A stretch of 64,000 nucleotides of DNA from Rhodobacteraceae bacterium LMO-JJ12 (GTDB lineage Bacteria > Pseudomonadota > Alphaproteobacteria > Rhodobacterales > Rhodobacteraceae). Below are positions 51,697 to 59,492 of this stretch, piece after piece. The first letter of the stretch is position 1. Every line of letters begins with the position of its first letter. Under the pieces are notes generated by a model. It was not told the origin of the DNA and made no database searches. It was given only the letters and a program-made list of their open reading frames with translations. The position numbers were made by a program, and so were the translations under genes. The stretch spans positions 1 through 64,000 of the forward strand of contig JAKGBX010000005.1 in assembly GCA_021555075.1 (NCBI GenBank). The letters are read 5' to 3'.

Positions 51697-51864
51697 ATGG
51701 CTTACGACACCGACGAGATCAGCCAGCGTGGGACACGCGAGACAAAACGGAAGCGCAAGCCGACGTGGAAGTCTCGCCTGTTAAAGGGCGCATTCTGGGT
51801 AGCCTGGGGGATGGGGAAACTCTTTGACCTCATCGAATGGCTGTCCCGGTTGTCCGGCGACTAA
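51697..51864 (+). CDS. Small basic protein with hydrophobic segment, retron locus
   Basis: A 55-residue product (MAYDTDEISQRGTRETKRKRK, then KSRLLKGAFWVAWGMGKLFDLIEWLSRLSGD in two parts) starts behind a perfect AGGAGG. The middle is highly basic and the end can form an amphipathic or membrane helix. It lies 45 bases before the XRE gene and may be part of the same transcript. No family was recognised; it could bind RNA or act at the membrane. Confidence 0.55.
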   Translation: MAYDTDEISQRGTRETKRKRKPTWKSRLLKGAFWVAWGMGKLFDLIEWLSRLSGD

Positions 51865-51909
51865 CCGCGCGACCCTTAATGTTCGCATTTGGCGAAAGGA
51901 GGACCGAGA

Positions 51910-52215
51910 ATGCTAGGTGAAGCACTGAGATTGATCCGGGTCTTCCATGACCTGAAACAGAACGAGTTGGCGGAACGCCTCGATATTTCCCAATCGCACC
52001 TTTCTGATATCGAACGATGCCGGAAAGTGCCAAGTCAGGAAATCGTTGCACGATACGCCGAAGAGTTTGATCTGCCAGTCAGTTCGATCTGGTTTTTTGA
52101 CGAGAAGTTGACAGAAGGCACGACGCCGGGCGCTATCGAGAAAGCGCGTGGGGTTGTCGCTGACAAGATACTTGATTTTCTGAGGATGATCGAGCGGAAG
52201 CGAGCGTCATCATGA
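51910..52215 (+). CDS. XRE-family transcription regulator of retron-like locus
   Basis: The 101-residue protein has a Cro/C1-type helix-turn-helix (LRLIRVFHDLKQNELAERLD, ISQSHLSDIERCRKVPS; residues about 5-60) and a short helical tail. An AAGGAGG ribosome-binding site precedes ATG 51910. The stop overlaps the reverse transcriptase start by four bases, so the two are coupled. It may control the system or act as part of the complex. Confidence 0.88.
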   Translation: MLGEALRLIRVFHDLKQNELAERLDISQSHLSDIERCRKVPSQEIVARYAEEFDLPVSSIWFFDEKLTEGTTPGAIEKARGVVADKILDFLRMIERKRASS

Positions 52216-53102
52216 CGAAGCGCCGCGACAAGTCCTATGCCCTCGATCAATGTGCCCTTTATCGGTGCAGCACACGCAAAAAGTTGTTCAAACTATTACA
52301 GACCAGTTCTGAGAAGTTTGCTGAGTTGAAGGCCGCACCCGATCTCTACAAGCCTCTGCGCAAGAAGAAAAAAGACGGAACATTCCGTCCTGTCCTTGCA
52401 CCACGGGGCGATCTGAAGCGTATTCAACGGCGGATCGGAGAGTTGCTGCTGCGGGTGAAAACTCCGGACTACCTGATGTCGCCAGTGCGCGGTCGCTCGA
52501 ACATCGACAATGCCGCACGGCATCGCGGTGCAGCAGCGTTCCATCTTCTCGACATCGAAGATTTCTATCCGAGCTGCACAGCCAGCAAGGTAGCATGGTT
52601 CTTAGGAAAATATCTTGGGTGCCCTCCCGACGTAGTGAAAGTCCTCCTTGATCTCACAACGCTGAACGGGGTTCTGCCAGCCGGAAGCCCTGCCAGCCCA
52701 TCGCTGGCCTTTTGGGCCTACGCTGACATGTGGGACGAGATTGATCAGCTGACCCGTGATGCCGGATGCCAGGTTAGCGTGTATGTCGATGACATAACAG
52801 TTTCTGGGCAAAACGTTCCCGGGGTGCTGGTTCATGCGATCAAGGAGCGGCTTGCTCACCATGGTCACAGCTTCAAAGCGTCAAAGGAAATCGGTCAGAT
52901 TAATGCGCCGGTAGTCGTAACGGGCGTGGTGGTGCGAGATCAAACGCTTCTCATGCCAAACGTTCAGCACCTAGAACGTCATAAACTTAGGGCAGAGATC
53001 GCGAAACTTCCCGAGGGATACGAGAAGGCTAAGAAGATGGCCTCTCTCATGGGGCGTGAAGGCACCGAGCAGCAAATCCTGGCGCGCAACCAGGCACACT
53101 GA
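52212..53102 (+). CDS. Retron-type reverse transcriptase
   Basis: The 296-residue enzyme has reverse transcriptase blocks: FRPVLAPRGDLKRIQRRI, LLDIEDFYPS (D114), LPAGSPASPSLAFWAY and catalytic YVDD (191-194). Two retron hallmarks are present: NAARH (NAxxH, residues 100-104) and VTG (236-238). Length is typical of retron enzymes and no maturase or integrase domain is attached. It should make msDNA from a nearby structured RNA. The coding sequence is visibly less GC-rich than the plasmid backbone. A TIR gene follows after 19 bases. Confidence 0.92.
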   Translation: MTKRRDKSYALDQCALYRCSTRKKLFKLLQTSSEKFAELKAAPDLYKPLRKKKKDGTFRPVLAPRGDLKRIQRRIGELLLRVKTPDYLMSPVRGRSNIDNAARHRGAAAFHLLDIEDFYPSCTASKVAWFLGKYLGCPPDVVKVLLDLTTLNGVLPAGSPASPSLAFWAYADMWDEIDQLTRDAGCQVSVYVDDITVSGQNVPGVLVHAIKERLAHHGHSFKASKEIGQINAPVVVTGVVVRDQTLLMPNVQHLERHKLRAEIAKLPEGYEKAKKMASLMGREGTEQQILARNQAH

Positions 53103-53121
53103 TTTTCAATGATGGGTTAAC

Positions 53122-54087
53122 ATGACGACGGTTTTCTTTTCCTACTGCCACGCTGACGAGGCACTACGAGACCAGCTGGAACGCCAGCTCAGAATCCTTC
53201 AGCGTCAAGGCCTGATAGAGACTTGGCACGACCGCCGGATTGAGGCGGGGCAGGACTTCGCCGGTGAGATCGACGCGCACATTGAAGCCGATGAGATCAT
53301 CCTGCTGCTGGTAAGCCCGGATTTTCTAAACTCTGACTATTGTTATGAGATCGAGATGACTCGTGCACTGGAACGGCATAAGGTGGGAGAGGCCATCGTG
53401 ATCCCGGTCATTCTGCGCGATTGCCTCTGGCATGGCGCACCCTTCGGCAAGCTGATGGCCACGCCAACGGACGGTCGTCCGGTCACGCAATGGCCGGACA
53501 TCGACCATGCGTTCCGTCTCGTCGCCGAAGCCGTTCAGGCGGCAGCAAAGCGCATCGGTAGTCCACAATCGGTCACCAAGCAGTCAGCGGCACCTGCCAT
53601 CATGCAAAACACGCAGTCAGTCAACAGATCGACACCGGCTCAAGTGATCCGGTCAAGTAATCTGCGGGTGGCCAAAACGTTCACAGACCGTGATCGTGAT
53701 GCTTTCCAGACCGAGGCGTTTGAGTTCATGGCAAAATATTTCGAGAACTCGCTTTCTGAATTGTCGGCTCGCAATCCCGAGATTGACGGGTCGTTCCGCA
53801 GGCTTGACGCAAATCGCTTCAGCGCTGTTGCCTACCATAACGGTCAGTCTGCTAGCCGCTGCACCGTGTTCATGGGGGGGCGGCATATGGGGGGCATTGC
53901 TTACACTGCGACCGAAAATGCAGACACCAACGGGTTCAATGAGAACCTAACCGTCGAGGCCGATGAGCAAACCCTGTATCTGCGGAGTATGGGGATGGCA
54001 CACTTTGGCCAAAACAGAGACCAGAAGCTGACGTTCGAGGGTGCGGCAGAAACTTATTGGCACATGTTTGTGAAGCCACTTCAGTAA
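53122..54087 (+). CDS. TIR-domain effector protein
   Basis: The 321-residue protein has an N-terminal TIR domain (FFSYCHADEALRDQLERQL, AHIEADEIILLLVSPDFLNS, DYCYEIEMTRALERH; likely catalytic E78) followed by a linker and a C-terminal domain from about residue 185 of unknown fold. Bacterial TIR effectors consume or convert NAD during phage infection. Its place after the reverse transcriptase makes it the probable toxic effector of a retron system. Confidence 0.88.
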   Translation: MTTVFFSYCHADEALRDQLERQLRILQRQGLIETWHDRRIEAGQDFAGEIDAHIEADEIILLLVSPDFLNSDYCYEIEMTRALERHKVGEAIVIPVILRDCLWHGAPFGKLMATPTDGRPVTQWPDIDHAFRLVAEAVQAAAKRIGSPQSVTKQSAAPAIMQNTQSVNRSTPAQVIRSSNLRVAKTFTDRDRDAFQTEAFEFMAKYFENSLSELSARNPEIDGSFRRLDANRFSAVAYHNGQSASRCTVFMGGRHMGGIAYTATENADTNGFNENLTVEADEQTLYLRSMGMAHFGQNRDQKLTFEGAAETYWHMFVKPLQ

Positions 54088-54136
54088 CCGCATCAGCAAC
54101 TTTAGGGGTGTCTGGTTTTGTTTGACGATGCGTCCA

Positions 54137-54643
54137 TCAAGGTTGCGAAATCTTCTTGGCAGAATGGCGGAAGATTACGGGCGCGAGACCAGTCTCGGGA
54201 TCATTTTCGTTGAGGACAATTTTCCAGGACCTAAATACTGCTTCGATGGGCGATCTGTCGGGTTTAGTACCTGCCAGTGGACAGTTGATCTTGTTCCTCA
54301 TAGGCCCTCGGGACTGAAATGCGCATAAGCCAAAGGCACCGTTCCACATGACGATGTCGCCAATTTCAGGTGAGGCGTAGCTTCCCACTTGGATATCTCC
54401 AGCGGGGTCGAGCACCAGTTTCCAGTCTTGGCCATACGAGAGGCAGAGGTCAGGTCTGTGATCTACATAGTGAATACTGAATAGGTCGTCGCCTTGGCCA
54501 TTCAGTGTCGCGAAGCCAAGGTCTTCATCGAGTTTTACAACAAGCATGGCGAGTTCTGCCCCTCTGCCAAAGTTACAGAGACCGATTTCTCCCACTTCTA
54601 AGTCGGCCATTGGCTTGAGATTTGTTGAGAACAGAACTTCCAT
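54137..54643 (-). CDS. Hypothetical protein next to retron-like locus
   Basis: The 168-residue protein (MEVLFSTNLKPMADLEVGEIG ... HYVDHRPDLCLSYGQDWKLVL) appears soluble and beta-rich, without a recognised domain. It converges on the TIR gene with 49 bases between stops. Codon use is less GC-rich than in the backbone, like the reverse transcriptase and TIR genes, so it may have arrived with them. Confidence 0.55.
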   Translation of the reverse strand: MEVLFSTNLKPMADLEVGEIGLCNFGRGAELAMLVVKLDEDLGFATLNGQGDDLFSIHYVDHRPDLCLSYGQDWKLVLDPAGDIQVGSYASPEIGDIVMWNGAFGLCAFQSRGPMRNKINCPLAGTKPDRSPIEAVFRSWKIVLNENDPETGLAPVIFRHSAKKISQP

Positions 54644-55556
54644 GATACTACGTTACTTTCTATTTACATGCGGCATCTTGAGTCGATTCTTGAGACCAAT
54701 TCATCCTACTGGCCGAACGCACGTAGAGAGAACTGACATAGTGCGAATGGTAGCCGACCAACTAAAAATGCGTGGCTTACCACCTACCCTCTATTGCCCC
54801 TATATCTCACGCCAATGCCTCGGCGGCTAGGTCTGATTCAGCGGATCCAAATCCTCGAGCGGGCGCCGCGTGAGAGGAGGTTGCCAGGTACTTGCGTTAA
54901 ACAGACTCGCGCAGATCGCAACGAATGACCACAATTCGCCCATCACGTCGAATGCTTGGAAAAGTAATCCTTATAGTCGGCAGCGGCGTCGCCAGCACAT
55001 CAACCTTGGGCTAAGCCTTGCGGCCTCCCCAGCTCGGCTTCGCGTGTCGCAGGGGAGAACGGCCCTTCGGTCCGTCGCGCATTCGGCCATGCGGCCTCAC
55101 CGCGGTGTTGCGCCTGGCATCCCGGTTTGCCCGCCTCGCGAGCACGTCCCTCCCCGGCCGCTCCGCCGGTTTGCGCTCTGGTCTGTTTTGGCCCGAGGCC
55201 AAAACGATCCCGCCGCTCCATCCGTCTGCCGCGTCCGGTCGGGCCGTTTGCCTGCTCGTGTCGGGCAAACCTACCGTCAAAACACACACACATGAGTGCG
55301 GAAGCATATCCTCCGGATGGCCCCCAAATCAGCCCGCGTCAAGGATCGCAAAACTTTTCGGCGAGGACGGGGCCTGTGGCATGGGGCGGTCCCTTGCGTG
55401 AGCGCGCGCATGTGTCGGATGCCGCGCTCGGAAAACTTTTGCGCCCGGCAAGCCGGCGGCTGCGCCGTCCCTGACCCGGGCAGATTCGGAAACCAGGCAT
55501 TCGGCCATGCCCCACACTCACGTGGTGGCCTTGGAACTGAATACTGGAGACCAGAC
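54644..55556. other. Long non-coding stretch with many inverted repeats
   Basis: No reading frame here has a ribosome-binding site and family signal. The left part (54644-55000) is fairly AT-rich. From 55020 it is GC-rich with hairpins such as TTTTGGCC-CGA-GGCCAAAA (55186-55204) and GTTTGCC/GGCAAAC (55246-55270). The related motifs CGCAAAACTTTTC (55347-55359) and GGAAAACTTTTGCG (55430-55443) follow. It resembles the candidate oriT region at 58430-58898 in style. It may be a leader or transfer-related site. Confidence 0.4.
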
Positions 55557-56486
55557 ATGGCTTACGACACAGCAAACACCTACGAGACCATCGAGCTTTT
55601 CGGACTGACCGAGAAGGACGCGCAGCTGCCGATCCCGGAAGATCACATCCTGACCGACCGCATCATCCGCGAGAGCTTCGAGGCTTTGCTCGGGCCGCTG
55701 CGCGCAACCGGGCTCGAGGCGGAAATCGAACCGCTGGCCCATGGGCTCGCCACGATCCTGCAGCGCCGCAAGGTGGCGCTTGGCAAGGAGGTCGACCGCA
55801 CCGCCGACAAGATCGGCGCGCTGGCAAAATCCCACGACGGATCGGAGATCGCCGAGACCGCGCTCGAAGAGGCGCAGGCGCGCTTTGTGCAGCTGCGCGA
55901 GATTGTCAGCGCCATCGAGGTGATGAGCGAGGCAGCGGCGGAATGCTACGAGATCGAGACGGGCCACGCCTACATCCCGGCAGCCGGCTCGCGCGCAAGC
56001 GTCCGGGCGAAAGAGACCGGGGCGGTCTTCGAGGCACGGCAGCTCCTGGAGCAGCACGACCGCGAGACTGCCGAGAAGTCGAAAGTCGAGGGGGTGCCCC
56101 TGATCGTCTCAGGCGCCACCGACTGGACCGATGTCGATGTGATCTTCAACACGCTCGACAAGGTTTGCGAACGGATTAAGCAGAACCGCAACCAGGAGAT
56201 CTTCCTCTGCCACAAGGGTGGCAAGTACGGGGCGGAGATGATTGCGGCTCGGTGGGCCCGGGCACGCGGCGTCGCACAGGCGCGCTTTGATCCTCGCTGG
56301 TCCGCGCATGGGCGGGCGGCACCGTTCAAGTGCAACGACGAAATGCTCGACGACAAGTTCGCGGCGACGGGGGTTGTCCTCTTCGGCGGCAACGGGGTCG
56401 CGCTGAACCTCGGGCAGAAGGCGGAAGCGAAAGGTCTGACGGTCATGCGGGTTGCGGACCCGGCGAAGAAAACTGCGGAGACGTGA
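55557..56486 (+). CDS. DUF2493 (SLOG/DprA-like) protein
   Basis: The 309-residue protein has a helical N-terminal half and a C-terminal Rossmann-like DUF2493 domain (LIVSGATDWTDVDVIFNTLD, EIFLCHKGGKYGAEMIAARWAR, GVVLFGGNGVALNLGQKAEAKGL). DUF2493 belongs to the SLOG fold that binds nucleotide ligands and is common on alphaproteobacterial plasmids. The N-terminal extension is of unknown role. ATG 55557 starts MAYDTANTYETIE. A UUCG hairpin terminator follows. Confidence 0.85.
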   Translation: MAYDTANTYETIELFGLTEKDAQLPIPEDHILTDRIIRESFEALLGPLRATGLEAEIEPLAHGLATILQRRKVALGKEVDRTADKIGALAKSHDGSEIAETALEEAQARFVQLREIVSAIEVMSEAAAECYEIETGHAYIPAAGSRASVRAKETGAVFEARQLLEQHDRETAEKSKVEGVPLIVSGATDWTDVDVIFNTLDKVCERIKQNRNQEIFLCHKGGKYGAEMIAARWARARGVAQARFDPRWSAHGRAAPFKCNDEMLDDKFAATGVVLFGGNGVALNLGQKAEAKGLTVMRVADPAKKTAET

Positions 56487-56493
56487 GTTGCGA

Positions 56494-56520
56494 GGGTCGC
56501 CTTCGGGCGGCCCTTTCGTT
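56494..56520 (+). terminator. UUCG-tetraloop terminator
   Basis: GGGTCGCC-TTCG-GGCGGCCC (56494-56513) is an 8-bp stem with a stable tetraloop followed by TTTCGTT. It ends the DUF2493 transcript. Confidence 0.7.
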
Positions 56521-56617
56521 GTTTCTCATGCGCGTGGCGGGGCCCAAATTGCTTTGCCTAGCATTTTCCTGTTTTGATAGGTATATGTGTGCCAAGCAAA
56601 ACTTGGAAATGATTGGC

Positions 56618-57634
56618 ATGACTCCACTCAGCAGCATCGCGATGAGCGCCTATACCGATCTGGTACGTCTTTTGAAGGACGACGCTTTGTCCGGTGTCGA
56701 AGGCAAGCCGACTCTCAAGGAGCGCGGCGACAAGGCCTATTGGTACGCAGCCCGGCGTGTCGGCACCGAGATGCGCTTCATCTATATCGGCGAGGACAGT
56801 GACGAGACGCGTGCACGTATCAACCGGATTGAGGAGCTGCGCTCGACCGCCAAGGATCGGCAGGCGGAACGGTCTCGGCTTGTCCGCCTCTTGCGCGCCG
56901 AAGGCATGACCCCCACCGACCGGGCAACCGGGTCCATCCTGTCGGCCATGGCCGCAGTAGGGACATTCCGGTTGGGTGGCACCATCGTCGGAACCAATGC
57001 ATTTCGCCTCTATGAAGGCGAGCTTGGTATCCGTCTGCCAATTGGCGGTATGGCCAATACTGGCGACATCGACATCGCGCAGTTCGAGAAGCTCAGCGTT
57101 GCGTTGCAGGATCAGGTCGACCCGGGTCTTGCCGAGACGTTCTCGGCGCTCAAATTCGATCCTCTGCCATCTCTTGACCAAGGTCGGACATGGCGATGGG
57201 CCCAGGGTGGCAGCGGCCAGTTGGTCGAGTTTCTCACACCGGCGTTCGGAGATGAGACCCTCCGTGATCTGCCAGCCTTGGGCGTGAACGCCCAAGGACT
57301 GAACTATCTCAACTTCCTGATCGCTGAGCCGATCCACGCGGCGGCGATCTATAGATCCGGCGTTCTGGTGCAGGTGCCCCGCCCGGAGCGTTATGCAGTC
57401 CACAAACTGATCATTGCCGACCGGCGCCGCGATGGGGCAGGAAGCCTGAAATCCGCGAAGGACCGCGAGCAGGCGGCTTTCCTTATCGAAGCGATGGCCG
57501 AGGACCGGCCCGATGATCTGGCTCGGGCCTATGCCACCGCAATGGAGGTTGGGCCGCGCTGGCGGGAACACATCGGCAACTCGCTGAAGCGAATGCCTGA
57601 TACCAGGGGGATGCTCGACAGCTTGGGCGCGTGA
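56618..57634 (+). CDS. Nucleotidyltransferase-fold protein (GSU2403/NTP_transf_8 type)
   Basis: The 338-residue protein (from MTPLSSIAMSAYTDLVRLL) has YWYAARRVGTEMRFIYIGED and the nucleotidyltransferase core GGTIVGTNAFRLYEGELG ... NTGDIDIAQFEKL with acidic D-I-D. These match the GSU2403 group. Function is unknown; it may modify a nucleotide or act in a conflict system. ATG 56618 has GGAAA upstream; in-frame ATGs at 56585 and 56609 are alternatives. Confidence 0.8.
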   Translation: MTPLSSIAMSAYTDLVRLLKDDALSGVEGKPTLKERGDKAYWYAARRVGTEMRFIYIGEDSDETRARINRIEELRSTAKDRQAERSRLVRLLRAEGMTPTDRATGSILSAMAAVGTFRLGGTIVGTNAFRLYEGELGIRLPIGGMANTGDIDIAQFEKLSVALQDQVDPGLAETFSALKFDPLPSLDQGRTWRWAQGGSGQLVEFLTPAFGDETLRDLPALGVNAQGLNYLNFLIAEPIHAAAIYRSGVLVQVPRPERYAVHKLIIADRRRDGAGSLKSAKDREQAAFLIEAMAEDRPDDLARAYATAMEVGPRWREHIGNSLKRMPDTRGMLDSLGA

Positions 57635-57645
57635 TGGCCATAACG

Positions 57646-57669
57646 GGGTCGCCTTCGGGCGGTCCTTTC
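57646..57669 (+). terminator. UUCG-tetraloop terminator, near copy
   Basis: GGGTCGCC-TTCG-GGCGGTCC (57646-57665) is followed by TTTCG. It almost duplicates the terminator at 56494-56520 and ends the nucleotidyltransferase transcript. Confidence 0.65.
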
Positions 57670-57859
57670 GTCATATCTCATGGCGCGTGCGATCGGTCAC
57701 ACTTATCTGCATCTCACGGCGTCCAGCACCGTCATCCCTCTACCCGGTCCGTCAGAGTTCGGCCCATCCGCATCGGTACGGGCTGGGGATGGTGCGCACA
57801 TCGCACATCGTCAGCAGCGCAAGACCGAGGGGTCGAGACGTCGCACTTGAGGCTGCAGA

Positions 57860-57981
57860 CCTGCACAACCCTCGGGTGGTGTTGCGGAACATAGCTCCCA
57901 CGCGGGCGGGCTCCGTCAGCACCCCGGCCAGGCTCGACGGGACGCGGACGCGGATGGTGGCGGTTGCGTGATGGCAAGGGT
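57860..57981 (-). pseudogene. Decayed inverted copy of the 58173 gene
   Basis: On the minus strand an ATG at 57979-57981 follows AGGAGAGA. After a frame change the translation reads ARVGAMFRNTTRG, close to RVGAMFRNTRNG of the small gene at 58173-58379. The start codon context (GGAGAG) is also kept. The rest has decayed. The remainder of 57670-58172 shows no supported gene. Confidence 0.35.
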
Positions 57982-58172
57982 CATCCGGGTCTCTCCTTTT
58001 TGCTCATAGATGTGGATCGCACGGGGTCGGCCCAATCGTGCCCTCAGCTTGCGCTTCGGCAAGCACAAATACGGCTTCCACGCCTTTGCCGCGGACCCTC
58101 CGCATTTGCGCTTGCGACCGGGCCTCTTGCCCCCGTGCCGGGTGATCCCCATCGCAACAAGGAGTAACCCAA

Positions 58173-58379
58173 ATGACCAATCACTACGTCGCCACCGTCC
58201 CCGTCAATTTCACCGATACCGATGGCCAGGAGCGCACCCGTTTTCAGCGCGTGGGTGCGATGTTCCGCAACACCCGCAACGGGGACGGATCGGAGTTCTT
58301 CAGCCTCAAGCTCGACTTCCCGGTCGCGGTCTCGGAGCTGGTGATGTTCCCGCCGAGCGCGAAAGATCCCCAGGACTAA
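58173..58379 (+). CDS. Small conserved plasmid protein
   Basis: The 68-residue protein (MTNHYVATVPVNFTDTDGQER, then RVGAMFRNTRNGDGSEFFSLKLDFPVAVSELVMFPPSA) has beta-strand character like DUF736-type small proteins, but the family was not certain. An AAGGAG ribosome-binding site is 10 bases upstream. A GC stem-loop follows the stop. Confidence 0.7.
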   Translation: MTNHYVATVPVNFTDTDGQERTRFQRVGAMFRNTRNGDGSEFFSLKLDFPVAVSELVMFPPSAKDPQD

Positions 58380-58395
58380 ATCCTCTGACGAGGAT

Positions 58396-58426
58396 GGGCC
58401 GCCCCAGGACGATCTTGGGGCGGCCC
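58396..58426 (+). terminator. GC stem-loop after 58173 gene
   Basis: GGGCCGCCCCA (58396-58406) and TGGGGCGGCCC (58416-58426) form a perfect 11-bp stem with a 9-base loop 17 bases after the stop codon. No T run follows. Confidence 0.55.
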
Positions 58427-58429
58427 GAT

Positions 58430-58898
58430 CCCTGTTCCAGGGATGCCGGTCCCTGCGCGTTCAACGGACGCACTCCGCCCGAAATGATCAGGCCGCGACA
58501 GACCGGCCAGTCAGCCTCAAGGGGGCCATCCACAAAAACCGGCAGGCCAGGGCCTCTCGGTTTTTGCGGCAGAGATTTGGCAAGCCAAATCTGGCCCTCC
58601 TTGACCCTGCCTGTCCGCCCTGTCGGTGGGGTTTGCGCCCGCACGCGGTTCCGTCCGAACACATGCGTGTTCGGCCAGACCCTCGGGCGGGGCTGGCGGA
58701 CGGGACCCCTAGGACAGGTGGGTCGCCCGGTGGTGAAGGCGGCAGAGCCGCGGCCCTGCGGGCCGCGGCGTGAAGCGGACACCAAGGCTGCCTGAGACTG
58801 AAGGCGACGTAAGTATATAATTGACAGCTAGGTATATTATCGTAAGGTAGGGGCAGCCTTGGTGGAAGGTGGCAGGAAATAGGGGGTCTTTCTTCCGC
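58430..58898. other. Candidate origin of transfer (oriT)
   Basis: Four perfect inverted repeats are spaced over this gene-free stretch just before the mobilization genes. They are CAAAAACCG/CGGTTTTTG (58533-58566), AGATTTGGC/GCCAAATCT (58573-58592), CCGAACAC/GTGTTCGG (58655-58674) and GCCGCGGCCC/GGGCCGCGGC (58747-58769). An AT-rich segment with TATAAT (58816-58821), TTGACA (58821-58826) and TATATTATCG (58833-58842) follows. Inverted repeats and AT-rich DNA next to relaxase genes are typical of oriT; the nick site was not identified. Confidence 0.5.
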
Positions 58899-59492
58899 AT
58901 GTCCCGAACAAAACGCCTGACAGAGATCGAGAAGATGCAGATCGTCCGCGAGGCCGCGGAGGGTGTGTCGACGGCCGAGCTGGCCGAGCGTTTCGAGGTC
59001 ACATCGCGGGCCGTGCGCTACGTCTTGAAAGCCGATGCCGAGCGCCAGACCGATGCTGCGATCCCGGTTTCCGCCGTCAGTGTGAAGGTGACGGCCGCGG
59101 AGCTTGAAGCCCTCGACGCGGTGTTGGCGAAGGTGGGGATCGAGAGCCGGGCCGAGGGGCTGCGGCGGCTCATTCAGGCGGCAGGCGGGGTGTTCGTTCC
59201 GGACGCGCAGATGGCGGCAGAGATGGCGCGCTACCGCGCTTCACTGCACGAGGTCGGCAATGGGGTCGCGCAGATCGCCAAGCAGATGACGCGGGCCAAC
59301 CGGATGGGGAAGGGGGCCGCGGGGGGCACGCGTGCCGAGTTCACCGAATTGCGCCTTGCCCAGATGCGCGGGTTGGCGCGGTTCATCCTGGATTCTGCGG
59401 ACGAGATCGATCTGCTTCTGCGCCGCCGTCGGGACGCGATACAACTGCAGGCCACGGCCGCGCTGAGGGAGTTTGCCCATGCGGCTGAATGA
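58899..59492 (+). CDS. MobC-like mobilization (relaxosome) protein
   Basis: The 197-residue protein has an N-terminal helix-turn-helix (MQIVREAAEGVSTAELAERF, residues about 10-40) and a ribbon-helix-helix-like middle (VSVKVTAAELEALDAVLAKVG). A helical part with LHEVGNGVAQIAKQMTRANRMGKG follows, the pattern of MobC proteins that help the relaxase open oriT. It overlaps the relaxase start by 14 bases and lies directly after the candidate oriT. Confidence 0.8.
   Translation: MSRTKRLTEIEKMQIVREAAEGVSTAELAERFEVTSRAVRYVLKADAERQTDAAIPVSAVSVKVTAAELEALDAVLAKVGIESRAEGLRRLIQAAGGVFVPDAQMAAEMARYRASLHEVGNGVAQIAKQMTRANRMGKGAAGGTRAEFTELRLAQMRGLARFILDSADEIDLLLRRRRDAIQLQATAALREFAHAAE

Noticed and set aside
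52212-53102. Diversity-generating retroelement or group II intron reverse transcriptase
   Set aside because: NAxxH and VTG point to retrons, there is no maturase domain, and no template/variable repeat pair was seen.
55000-55474. Several open frames on both strands of 90-140 codons
   Set aside because: All frames are open because of high GC; none has a ribosome-binding site or domain, and the block is better explained by hairpins.
57687-58167. Open frames between the nucleotidyltransferase and the 58173 gene
   Set aside because: They lack start context and family resemblance; only a decayed inverted gene is supported.
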